DNA of 64,000 bases from Collinsella stercoris DSM 13279. GTDB taxonomy: Bacteria > Actinomycetota > Coriobacteriia > Coriobacteriales > Coriobacteriaceae. The first letter of the stretch is position 1, and every line of letters begins with the position of its first letter. Of this stretch, positions 10,021 through 17,056 are shown in pieces. Where the stretch lies: the NCBI RefSeq assembly GCF_020735465.1, contig NZ_CP085935.1:2108001-2172000 (forward strand), written 5' to 3'. Below the pieces are notes generated by a model. That model ran no database searches and was not told where the DNA came from. It was given only the letters and a program-made list of their open reading frames with translations. Position numbers and translations under genes: made by a program.

Positions 10021-11208
10021 GTGGCGGAGAAGAACCTGATCGGAGAGTTGGACATGTACAGGGAAGCGGGCATAAAGCCCAACTTCAGCGACATGGCGAA
10101 GCGCTACGGCAAGGACAGGCACACCGTGGCGGCCTACTGGAGGGCCGAGGGCGGCCGGCCCCGCGACGGGCGCGCCGACAGGGCGGGCTCCTTCGACGCG
10201 CACATCGAGGAGGTGGCCGCCAAGGCGCAGCTGCCGGGGGTCACCAAGAAGGGCATCCGCGAGTGGCTTCTGCACAGGTATCCCGGCGAGGACCTGGCCG
10301 GCTACAACGCCTTCACCCAGTTCATGCGCAAGAACGGCATCGCCGTCGGGGCCTCCGGCGGCCCGGAGCCGCACCCGCGCTTCGAGACGCCGCCCGGGCT
10401 GCAGCCGCAGTTCGACTGGAAGGAGTCGGTCAGGATGGCGAACCGCGACGGCGAGCTGTTCGAGTCCAACGTGTTCGCGGCGACGCCGGGCCATTCCCGC
10501 AGGCACATATTCATCCGGTCGGGGACCAGGACGACCGACGACCCGGTCAGGTGCATGTACGCCACGATCGCGAGGCTCGGCGGCGTGCCTCGCGAGTGGG
10601 TCACGGACAACATGTCCGCCCTGGTGACGGTCAAGGGCGGCAGGCGCCTCAAGGTCCAGCGCGCATACGAGTTCGCCAAGGCCGCCGGCTTCGAGCTGAA
10701 GCCGTGCCGCCCGCGCAGCCCCCAGGCCAAGGGCAAGGTCGAGTCGTCGAACCGCTTCCTGTCGCGGCTCGCGGCCTACCAGGGCGACTTCGACGGCTGG
10801 GACGACATCGACGAGATCGTCGCGCGGATCGAGGACGCCGGCAACTCCGAGCCCAACGAGACCACGGGGCTGCCGCCATCGGCGCTGTTCATGGAGGAGA
10901 AGGACGCGCTGCTGCCCGTCGGCAACCTGCGCGCCCTCGAGGAGGCGATGGGCGACGTGGCGCGCGTGGCCAGGGTGCCGGCCACGATGCCGGTCAGCGC
11001 GCACGGCGAGCCCATGTCGGTGCCCAGGCGCCGCATCGGCAGGCCCGCCCGCATCGTCTGCATGCCCGGCGGCGCGATGGACTGCCACGTCGGCGGCGAG
11101 CTGGTGGCCACGCACGTGGCGGGCGGGCCGGCCTACGACCCGGCGCACTACGCCGAGGCCATGGCCGCCAACCTCGGCCTGCCCGATTCGATAGGGGGCT
11201 CGCTGTGA
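10021..11208 (+). CDS. istA: IS21-family transposase IstA
   Basis: DDE transposase of the IS21 pair. The 395-residue product has an N-terminal helix-turn-helix (about 10-45, ...FSDMAKRYGKDRHTVAAYW), then the retroviral-integrase fold with the second catalytic Asp in VTDNMSAL and the Glu in QAKGKVESSNRF. The GTG start at 10021 has GGGAGGAGC upstream. The stop TGA overlaps the GTG of istB (GTGA), the usual translational coupling in this family. It appears complete. Confidence 0.92.
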   Translation: MAEKNLIGELDMYREAGIKPNFSDMAKRYGKDRHTVAAYWRAEGGRPRDGRADRAGSFDAHIEEVAAKAQLPGVTKKGIREWLLHRYPGEDLAGYNAFTQFMRKNGIAVGASGGPEPHPRFETPPGLQPQFDWKESVRMANRDGELFESNVFAATPGHSRRHIFIRSGTRTTDDPVRCMYATIARLGGVPREWVTDNMSALVTVKGGRRLKVQRAYEFAKAAGFELKPCRPRSPQAKGKVESSNRFLSRLAAYQGDFDGWDDIDEIVARIEDAGNSEPNETTGLPPSALFMEEKDALLPVGNLRALEEAMGDVARVARVPATMPVSAHGEPMSVPRRRIGRPARIVCMPGGAMDCHVGGELVATHVAGGPAYDPAHYAEAMAANLGLPDSIGGSL

Positions 11209-11993
11209 GCGCCGCCGTGCAGGCCAGCCCCCTCAACCGCCTGGCGGCCAACCTCGAGGAGCTGGGGCTCGAGGGCATGGCGTCGTCGGTGCCCGAGTAC
11301 GTCAGGCTCGTCGCCGACGGCAGGAAGGGCCCGGTCGACGCCATGCTCGAGCTCACCGACGCCCAGATGGCCCTCAAGCGGCGCGCCGACGACGAGCGCC
11401 GCACGAGGATGGCCAGCTTCCCCTACATAAAGACGCTGGCCGACTTCGACTGGGGCTTCCAGCCGAGCGTGCCGCGCGGGCTGGTCGAGCAGCTGGCCAC
11501 GCTCGAGTTCGTCGACCGCGGCGACAACGTCGCGCTCGTCGGCAGCCCGGGCGTCGGCAAGACCCACCTGTCGATAGCCATAGGCCACGAGGCCGTTATG
11601 GCCCGCAAGCAGGTGTACTTCGCCGACTGCTCGAGGCTGGTCGAGGACCTCAAGCACGCCTCGGCGAAGGAGGCGCTGGCGCGCAGGATGCGGTTCTACG
11701 AGCACTGCAGCCTGCTGATAATAGACGAGCTGGGCTACCTCGACATCGGCAAGGAGGACGCCGACCTGCTGTTCCAGCTGGTCAACAGGCGCTACGCGCT
11801 CAAGCGGTCGACGATCGCCACGACCAACGTGCCGGTCGGCAGGTGGGGCGACGTGTTCGGCAGCAACGTCACGGCCTCGGCGGTGGCCGACAGGCTTTGC
11901 CACCACTGCGCGATGATCAAGATAACGGGCCGGTCGTACCGCCTGAAGGACGTGTCCATCGGCGGTGAGGACGGGAAGGAGGATGGCGCCTAG
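11205..11993 (+). CDS. istB: IS21-family helper ATPase IstB
   Basis: AAA+ ATPase that assists IstA in target selection and transposition. The 262 residues carry Walker A GSPGVGKT at 113-120, Walker B LLIIDELGYL near 170-178, and the ATTNVP sensor motif. GTG 11205 overlaps the istA stop by four bases. A longer in-frame extension back to 9912 runs antisense-like across istA in another frame and was rejected. Confidence 0.93.
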   Translation: MSAAVQASPLNRLAANLEELGLEGMASSVPEYVRLVADGRKGPVDAMLELTDAQMALKRRADDERRTRMASFPYIKTLADFDWGFQPSVPRGLVEQLATLEFVDRGDNVALVGSPGVGKTHLSIAIGHEAVMARKQVYFADCSRLVEDLKHASAKEALARRMRFYEHCSLLIIDELGYLDIGKEDADLLFQLVNRRYALKRSTIATTNVPVGRWGDVFGSNVTASAVADRLCHHCAMIKITGRSYRLKDVSIGGEDGKEDGA

Positions 11994-12098
11994 GCGCCGA
12001 AAGCGGCGCATCCGCGTTGGCGAATCCGGCGTATCCGCGCTGGCGCGATTGGCTAAAATGCGTTGGCGAAAATGGTGAAAATTATATTGACGCTAACA

Positions 12099-12326
12099 CA
12101 CCGTCTTGTCAGCGATGCGCACGGCCCGTTCGGCGCGCAGGCACATGGCGATCTGCCTGTGGCCGCACCCGTTGGGGGTCCGCGAGAAGATCTCGCCGAC
12201 CGCCTCCCGCAGCTCCGGCCTGGTCGGCGCCTTCGGGTGCGCCAGCGCGTAGTAGTAGCTCGACCTGGCCAGTCCGGCGGCCTCCAGCAGGTCGGCGAGG
12301 GGGTACCGCCCCGAAAGCTCGCTCAC
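12099..12326 (-). pseudogene. IS3-family orfB, N-terminal part (split by IS21)
   Basis: Encodes the start of the IS3 transposase orfB, with the conserved ...LARSSYYY... segment and GCGHRQIAM, cut at ...RIADKTV by IS21. GTG 12326 is a possible start, and the frame is open back to 12383, into the A7 run (minus strand) where orfA ends. Relative to orfA, this frame is +1 (equivalently -2), not the -1 usual for the family; the -1 frame stops at 12323. Transcriptional slippage on the A-run or a one-base change would reconcile this. Confidence 0.8.
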
Positions 12327-12372
12327 GGCCGCGGCCTTCTTGCGGTTCGGGAGCGCATCTCCGCCTTCAGGG

Positions 12373-12825
12373 CTATCGTTTTTTTAGGTACGCCACCTGC
12401 GCCTCGAGCCTGCGGACCTCGCGCTCGAGCTCCTCCTCGCGCGTCTCGGGCGCGGACTTCGCGCCCGAGCCCCTCGGCCGGCCCTTCGGCTTGGGCCTCA
12501 GCGCGTCGGCCCCTCCCTCGCGGTAGAGACGGCACCAGCTGCCGAGCGGCGAGGCGCTCGCGATCCCGAAGAGCGCCATGGCCTCCGGCTTCGCCATCCC
12601 GCCGTCGACGACGGCGCTCGCCGCGGCGACCTTGGTCTCGTAGTCGTATGTCCTGTGGCTCCCCATGTCCAGCAGCGCGTCCCTCCCGACGGCGCGGTAC
12701 GTGAGGTGCCATTGTCTCACAGCCTTCAGCGGTATCCCCAGCTTCGCGGCGGCGGCTTCGTGCCCGAGCCCGCGCTCGAAGAGCCCGCAGGCCGCCTCCC
12801 TCACCGACCTGTCGTAGATCGTCAT
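12373..12825 (-). CDS. IS3-family orfA (DNA-binding protein)
   Basis: The 150-residue product has two helix-turn-helix segments (IYDRSVREAACGLFERG... and a second around residue 80) and a C-terminal leucine-zipper-like helix rich in Glu/Arg ending VAYLKKR, as in IS3-family OrfA. ATG 12825 lies inside the element, 60 bp from its right end. The frame ends in a run of seven A bases on the coding strand just before TAG, the normal place for frameshifting into orfB. Confidence 0.85.
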   Translation of the reverse strand: MTIYDRSVREAACGLFERGLGHEAAAAKLGIPLKAVRQWHLTYRAVGRDALLDMGSHRTYDYETKVAAASAVVDGGMAKPEAMALFGIASASPLGSWCRLYREGGADALRPKPKGRPRGSGAKSAPETREEELEREVRRLEAQVAYLKKR

Positions 12826-12826
12826 T

Positions 12827-12883
12827 GAAAAGCCTCCCATCTCCTGGACTTTATTTTCCAGTCCAAGAAATGGGAGGCTTTTC
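12827..12883. repeat. Inverted repeat at the IS3 promoter end
   Basis: GAAAAGCCTCCCAT (12827-12840) is repeated as its exact reverse complement at 12870-12883, the IS terminus, and TGGACT/AGTCCA pair further in. The orfA leader thus carries an inverted copy of the element's own terminal repeat, which may fold over the orfA promoter or ribosome site. Confidence 0.6.
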
Positions 12884-12884
12884 A

Positions 12885-12969
12885 CATGCGGGCCGCCTCG
12901 TTCGATTTGTGTATGGCCGCGCGGGAAGTTCGCTACCTCATTAACGAATTCGGGCTCGAAATGCTGTAA
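12885..12969 (+). pseudogene. Possible gene tail cut by the IS3 element
   Basis: Immediately outside the IS3 right end, an open frame runs to TAA at 12969 and would encode ...FDLCMAAREVRYLINEFGLEML. It is open back to the IS junction and has no ribosome site before its internal ATG (12913). It could be the C-terminal remnant of a gene removed or displaced by the insertion. I do not recognise the family, and the length is too short to be sure it was ever coding. Confidence 0.25.
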
Positions 12970-13043
12970 TTTGGCGTTCATCGCGGCTGGCGATGTGGTG
13001 TGCCGTAGAATCGCGGGTGAGCAACACGAGGGATGGAGGCGGT

Positions 13044-14237
13044 ATGCCCAACGAAACCTGGACTATCAAGCGATGCTTGGATTGGACGCGCGACTACCTG
13101 CGGGATAAGGGCGATGAGCGGCCTCGCCTTGCCGCGGAATGGTTGCTTTCGGGGGTGACGGGGCTGTCTCGCACGGAGATCTACATGAGCTTCGATAAAC
13201 CCATGTCCGCTGAGGAGCTCGCGGCCATGCACGGTGCCGTCGTGCGCCGCGCAAAGGGAGAGCCGCTGCAATACATCATTGGGGAAACCGATTTTAGGAC
13301 CATCACCGTTGCGTGTGAGCCCGGCGTCCTCATTCCGCGCCCCGAGACCGAGCTGCTGGTTGAGGAAGTGCTGCGGTATCTCGATCGGGAGGTTTTGGGG
13401 GCCGGTGAGCCGCAACGTCGCGAGCGGGTTGAGTTGCCATGGAACGCGGAGGTCGAGGCCGCCTTGGAGGCGGAACGGACGGCTGCCGAGGCTGCGCGAC
13501 GGGAAGCCCCTGCAGAGCGAGAGCTGACTGAACATGACCTCGAGGTGCTCAGTGAGGAGCTGGGCGAACCTGCGGCGGCAGAGGGCGGAGCCGACGAAGG
13601 CGCCGATGTTTCGGATGGCGATGCCTCCCAAGGCGTATCGCCGCTTGAAAGCCGATTTGACGGCGTGGAGGTCGCGAATATCGAGGACGTTCTTTCGTGC
13701 CAGGCGCCCACCGTTGCTCGTGTGCTCGAGGTCGGGTGCGGTACGGGGTGCATCTCGCTTTCCATCGCTGCCGAACGGCGCGACCGCGTGCGATGCGTGG
13801 CGATCGACATCGAGCCGCGCGCCGTGGACCTGACCATCAGGAATCGCGATGCGTTGGGCATTTCGCCCCAAGCGGTCGATGTCCGCTTGGGCAACCTGGT
13901 GTCTCCGCTCGACCGGGAGACCGAGTGGGGGACGTTTGACGTGCTTGTCTCCAACCCTCCCTACATTCCAACGTCGGTGCTTACATTGCTGCCACATGAG
14001 GTGGCGGATTTCGAGCCCGATCTTGCCCTCAATGGCGGAGAAGACGGGTTGGATATTTTCAGGCGCCTGGTGAATGCCGCGCCGCATATGCTGCGTCCCG
14101 GCGGCTTGCTTGCCTGCGAGCTCTACGAGGGTCATCTCGACCAGGCCGCCGCGCTGTGTCGGGCCGCGCAGATGACCGACGTCCGCATCGTCAACGACCT
14201 CACCAATCGCCCCCGCATGATCCTCGCGCGCGTGTAG
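13044..14237 (+). CDS. prmC: Release-factor glutamine methyltransferase, copy B
   Basis: Second PrmC/HemK-type methyltransferase, 397 residues. It matches copy A (4313) at about 80% over the N-terminal domain (1-110) and over the catalytic domain, with VGCGTG near 230-236 and NPPY at 304-307. The acidic linker between the domains (about 120-225) is longer and unlike that of copy A. ATG 13044 follows GGAGGCGGT. Both upstream regions contain GTGCCGTA(C/G)AAT. All key motifs are intact, so both copies look functional. Two prmC genes in 10 kb may reflect duplication with divergence or acquisition of a relative's allele together with the intervening fucosidase and IS DNA. Confidence 0.9.
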   Translation: MPNETWTIKRCLDWTRDYLRDKGDERPRLAAEWLLSGVTGLSRTEIYMSFDKPMSAEELAAMHGAVVRRAKGEPLQYIIGETDFRTITVACEPGVLIPRPETELLVEEVLRYLDREVLGAGEPQRRERVELPWNAEVEAALEAERTAAEAARREAPAERELTEHDLEVLSEELGEPAAAEGGADEGADVSDGDASQGVSPLESRFDGVEVANIEDVLSCQAPTVARVLEVGCGTGCISLSIAAERRDRVRCVAIDIEPRAVDLTIRNRDALGISPQAVDVRLGNLVSPLDRETEWGTFDVLVSNPPYIPTSVLTLLPHEVADFEPDLALNGGEDGLDIFRRLVNAAPHMLRPGGLLACELYEGHLDQAAALCRAAQMTDVRIVNDLTNRPRMILARV

Positions 14238-14341
14238 CAGAGGCGAGGGCGGAGCTGTCGTGAGATGCGCTCCCCTTGCTTGTTGCACAGATGGGCGCCC
14301 GGAAACGCTTACGCTTTCGGTTGGTCGGCACGTTAGTACGC

Positions 14342-14370
14342 TTGACGTTATTAACGTGATGCGTTACTAT
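14342..14370 (+). promoter_or_regulatory. Promoter with internal operator, toxin-antitoxin locus
   Basis: TTGACG (14342-14347), 17-bp spacer, TACTAT (14365-14370), a near-consensus sigma70 promoter. The palindrome ACGTTA-T-TAACGT (14345-14357) lies across the -35 and spacer, where a HigA-type repressor could bind. The -10 overlaps the apparent toxin ATG (14369), so the transcript would be leaderless for the toxin or begin inside it. Confidence 0.7.
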
Positions 14371-14650
14371 GATTGTGTCTTGTCGGGACAAAGACACCGA
14401 GAGGCTGTCGCGGGGCATTCGCGTACCGAGATTCGTTGCCTTTGGGCGCTAGGCGATGCGGAAGTTGAGACAGCTGGAGATCGCCGGAAGCCTGAACGAT
14501 CTGAGGGTTCCTCCAGGTAATCACCTTGAGGCCTTGGAGGGCGACAGGGCGGGTCAGCATAGCGTGAGGGTCAACGACCAATATAGGATTTGCTTCGTAT
14601 GGACTCCGACGGGTGTCAAGAACGTTGAAATCGTCGACTATCACCGATAG
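14369..14650 (+). pseudogene. higB: HigB/RelE-type toxin with an in-frame TAG
   Basis: The frame starting MIVSCRDKDTERL at 14369 and continuing RKLRQLEIAGSLNDLRVPPGN...GQHSVRVNDQYRICFVW...VEIVDYHR to 14650 is a full-length (93-codon) HigB-like mRNA interferase, except that codon 28 (14450-14452) is TAG. Downstream of the stop, an ATG at 14456 could restart translation and give a 64-residue C-terminal piece with the RelE-fold core but no N-terminal helix. The toxin is probably inactive unless the TAG is suppressed. The intact antitoxin gene follows nine bases later. The family assignment is by sequence pattern. Confidence 0.75.
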
Positions 14651-14658
14651 GGGGCTGT

Positions 14659-14967
14659 ATGAAGCGTGAGTTGGCTCCTGTCACGCCGGGAGAACTGCTA
14701 AAAGAGGAATTTCTCGAGCCTTTGGGTATCTCGCAGTACAGGTTGTCCAAGGAGACGGGGATTCCGGCGCAGCGGATAGGGCAGATCGTTTTGGGGAGGC
14801 GCCGCGTGACGGCCGATACCGACCTTCGTCTATGCCGGTATTTCGGCTTGACAGAAGGATATTGGCTCAGGGCACAAATCGCCTACGATATCGAAGTGGC
14901 GCGTTTCGAGCTTGAGCCGGAATTGGAGAAGATCCATCCATTCGAGCACGACGCCGTTGCGATGTAG
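14659..14967 (+). CDS. higA: HigA-type antitoxin, XRE family
   Basis: The 102-residue helix-turn-helix protein matches the HigA/VapI type: PVTPGELLKEEFLEPLGISQYRLSK..., with the HTH at about 22-45 and the conserved FGLTEGYWL segment. It normally binds and neutralises HigB and represses the shared promoter; the palindrome at 14345-14357 is a plausible operator. It starts eight bases after the toxin stop. Because the toxin frame is broken, it may now act only as a repressor or as an anti-addiction remnant. Confidence 0.88.
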   Translation: MKRELAPVTPGELLKEEFLEPLGISQYRLSKETGIPAQRIGQIVLGRRRVTADTDLRLCRYFGLTEGYWLRAQIAYDIEVARFELEPELEKIHPFEHDAVAM

Positions 14968-14991
14968 AGAGTTTTCACCGTGGGAGATCAG

Positions 14992-16206
14992 ATGTCTACC
15001 TTCACTGAGATTATCGATAGAGCTGGCAAGGACTCAATTGCCGCAGATGTGGCAAGTGCCATTGCAGGTGGGTCTCTTGGGCCTACGGACGCCGTGGTGC
15101 GAGAAGGATTTGATCCCATTCCGATGTGGGTGGCGGATATGAGTTTTGCCACCGCCCCGTGCGTTTTGTGTGCGCTTCGTGAGCGCATCGACCACCCGTG
15201 CTTTGGTTATTTCGAAGCGCCCCAGCGCTATTACGATGCCATCATTGCGTGGCACGAGCGCCGTAACGGCGTGCATGGCATGCGCCCCGAGCACATCGCC
15301 TATGAAAACGGTGTTTTGGGCGGCGTCGCGTCCTCTCTGGCGGTTTTGTGCTCACGCGGCGACAAGGTGTTGGTGCACGCGCCAACGTACGTCGGGTTCA
15401 CCAAGACCCTCAAGAATGCGGGATACGACCTTGTTGCCAGCCAGCTCGTTCCCGATGAGGACGGCGTATGGCGTATGGATTTCGACGACATGGAGCGCAA
15501 AATCGTCGAAAACGACATCCATGCTGCAATCTTCTGCTCGCCTCATAACCCCACGGGGCGCGTGTGGGAGCGCTGGGAGATCGAGCGCGCCATGGAGATC
15601 TTCCGCATACATGACGTGTACGTTGTCTCCGATGAGATTTGGTCGGACCTTCTCTTAGACGGCCATGTTCACATACCTACGCAGAGCGTGAGCGAGGACG
15701 CGTGTAACCGCACCGTCGCCCTGTATGCCCCGAGCAAGACGTTCAATTTGGCGGGGCTGGTTGGCAGCTACCGCGTGGTGTACAACGACTGGCTGCGCGC
15801 CCGTCTCGATAAAGAGGAGAGTCTTTCGCATTACAACAGCCAAAACGTCCTGTCCATGCACGCCCTATTGGGGGCGTACAGCGATGAGGGCATGGCATGG
15901 GTCGATGAGCTCACAAGCGTGCTGAGCGAAAATGCCCGCATCGCGTATGAGTTCTTCTCGGCGCTGCCCGGTGTTTCGGTTGCTCGCCCGCAAGGTACAT
16001 ACATGCTGTTTGTGGACTGCTCGGGTTGGTGCCGGGGGCACGACGTCAGTATTGACGATGTGTTGCGTTCGGGCGTGGAAGTAGGCGTACTTTGGCAAGA
16101 TGGACGGCCCTTCGGCGGCGAGGCGACGATCAGGATGAATCTTGCGTTGCCGACCTCTCGTCTGCACGAGGCGCTCCATCGTCTCGACGAGCACGTGTTC
16201 TCATAG
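14992..16206 (+). CDS. PLP aminotransferase/C-S lyase, MalY/PatB type
   Basis: Fold-type I pyridoxal-phosphate enzyme of 404 residues. The family contains cystathionine beta-lyases and cysteine desulfhydrases, such as MalY and PatB. The conserved start FDPIPMWVADMSF, HNPTGRVW, SDEIWSDL and the PLP lysine K249 in SKTFNLAG are all present, as is the C-terminal Arg of IRMNLALP that binds the substrate carboxylate. ATG 14992 was preferred to GTG 14980 because GGGAG lies six bases before it. It follows higA closely but has no evident functional link. Whether it is a lyase or a transaminase cannot be decided from sequence. Confidence 0.85.
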   Translation: MSTFTEIIDRAGKDSIAADVASAIAGGSLGPTDAVVREGFDPIPMWVADMSFATAPCVLCALRERIDHPCFGYFEAPQRYYDAIIAWHERRNGVHGMRPEHIAYENGVLGGVASSLAVLCSRGDKVLVHAPTYVGFTKTLKNAGYDLVASQLVPDEDGVWRMDFDDMERKIVENDIHAAIFCSPHNPTGRVWERWEIERAMEIFRIHDVYVVSDEIWSDLLLDGHVHIPTQSVSEDACNRTVALYAPSKTFNLAGLVGSYRVVYNDWLRARLDKEESLSHYNSQNVLSMHALLGAYSDEGMAWVDELTSVLSENARIAYEFFSALPGVSVARPQGTYMLFVDCSGWCRGHDVSIDDVLRSGVEVGVLWQDGRPFGGEATIRMNLALPTSRLHEALHRLDEHVFS

Positions 16207-16300
16207 AAGAAAAGCTCGGTATTTGAATCGAAAGCGTGGTTGAAGGCGCGGTTGAAGGCGAGTGTCGCGTCTCGGGCGTGAAGGCCGGAAAGGAGCGACA

Positions 16301-16987
16301 GTGGCTCATGTGTATGAGGCGAGCATGGCGGTTGAAGGCGCATGCTCTTTGGCGCTAGACGAGGAGCAGCTGGCGTCTGCTGCAAAGAGGTTGCTTGCCG
16401 GCGATCTCGCCCTCTTGCCCACCGAGACCGTCTACGGCGTGGGCGTTGCAGTCAATGCGTATCTTGACTCGGGGGGTCTGCCCGGTTCGGAAACCGGATA
16501 CGGTCGCATCTTTACGCTCAAGCACCGAGACACCTCCCAGACTGTGCCGTGGCTGGTCGACGGTCCCGATGCCTTGGATCGGTATGGGGCGTCGGTTCCC
16601 GATGCTATTCGCACGCTTGCCGCGGAGTGTTGGCCTGGAGCGTTGACCTTGGTGGTGCCCGCCGCTGCCCGTGTGCCGCATTTTATGCGCGCGGCGGATG
16701 GGACGGTCGCGCTGCGTGCCTCTGCTTCCCCCGTGATCCAAGACCTGATACGTGCAACCGGCTCGCCGCTTGCCGTGACCTCGGCGAACACACACGGGTA
16801 TCCCGCTCCTGCATCGTTTGCAGAGGTCGAGCCCAGGATTCTCGAAGGCGTCGATTTGGCGGTCGATGCGGGCGAGACCGCCTGTCGGGACGCCTCGACT
16901 ATCGTTGCCGTGCGTGATGGCGCTCCCGTCATCCTGCGCCAGGGTGCCCTGCCCGCCGAGACAATCGCGCGCTTGCTTGAGAATTAG
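16301..16987 (+). CDS. tsaC: L-threonylcarbamoyladenylate synthase (TsaC/YrdC type)
   Basis: Makes threonylcarbamoyl-AMP from threonine, bicarbonate and ATP, the first step of tRNA t6A37 synthesis. The 228 residues show LLPTETVYGVG, the KHRD substrate segment, WPGALTLVV and SPLAVTSANTHG in order, all typical of YrdC. There is a short insertion (NAYLDSGGLPGSETGYG) between the first two motifs. GTG 16301 has AAGGAG five bases upstream; an ATG further upstream (16262) has no ribosome site. The later t6A enzymes, TsaE and a TsaB-RimI-TsaD fusion, are encoded at 53586-56650, so the pathway is complete within the window. Confidence 0.9.
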   Translation: MAHVYEASMAVEGACSLALDEEQLASAAKRLLAGDLALLPTETVYGVGVAVNAYLDSGGLPGSETGYGRIFTLKHRDTSQTVPWLVDGPDALDRYGASVPDAIRTLAAECWPGALTLVVPAAARVPHFMRAADGTVALRASASPVIQDLIRATGSPLAVTSANTHGYPAPASFAEVEPRILEGVDLAVDAGETACRDASTIVAVRDGAPVILRQGALPAETIARLLEN

Positions 16988-16988
16988 T

Positions 16989-17018
16989 TTGGCATTGCTT
17001 CACGGCGACCGAGATATA
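16989..17018 (+). promoter_or_regulatory. Weak promoter candidate before the RpiR-type regulator
   Basis: TTGGCA (16989-16994), 18-bp spacer, GATATA (17013-17018), overlapped by the palindrome ATACCGGTAT (17016-17025), a possible autoregulatory site. Support is modest. Confidence 0.35.
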
Positions 17019-17056
17019 CCGGTATCATCAATCGAGGCAGAACAAAGGAGGGCGCT

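Larger units (their letters stand above)
9860..12098 (+). mobile_element. IS21-family element, intact, 2239 bp
   Basis: Ends are TGTTAGCG...CGCTAACA, flanked by the 5-bp direct repeat CACCG (9855-9859 and 12099-12103), matching the short target duplications of this family. It encodes istA and istB with overlapping stop and start codons. Inside each end are repeated motifs of the form ATTT-N4-CCAACG (left end, about 9884-9967; the right end carries inverted versions such as CGTTGGCGAAAATGG), the expected multiple transposase-binding sites. It is inserted into orfB of an IS3-family element. Confidence 0.93.
9187..12884 (-). mobile_element. IS3-family element interrupted by an IS21-family element
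   Basis: The outer ends are imperfect 24-bp inverted repeats (17 of 24 matched) starting TGAACTGCG at 9187 and ending GGCTTTTCA at 12884, with the TG...CA termini of the family. Without the nested IS21 and one 5-bp duplication, it is 1454 bp long. It encodes orfA (12373-12825) and orfB (12326 down to 9228), both on the minus strand. No 3-4-bp target duplication is visible: the left flank ends CTTA and the right flank begins CATG. It separates the fucosidase gene from the second prmC. Confidence 0.85.

Noticed and set aside
9912..11207. N-terminal extension of istB overlapping all of istA
   Set aside because: Low-complexity Arg/Gly/Ala translation in another frame of istA; the GTG at 11205 with stop-start overlap is the family-typical start.
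16240..16345. Three copies of GGTTGAAGGCG before and in tsaC
   Set aside because: Short, irregularly spaced, partly coding; no palindromy or promoter relation to support a regulatory role.
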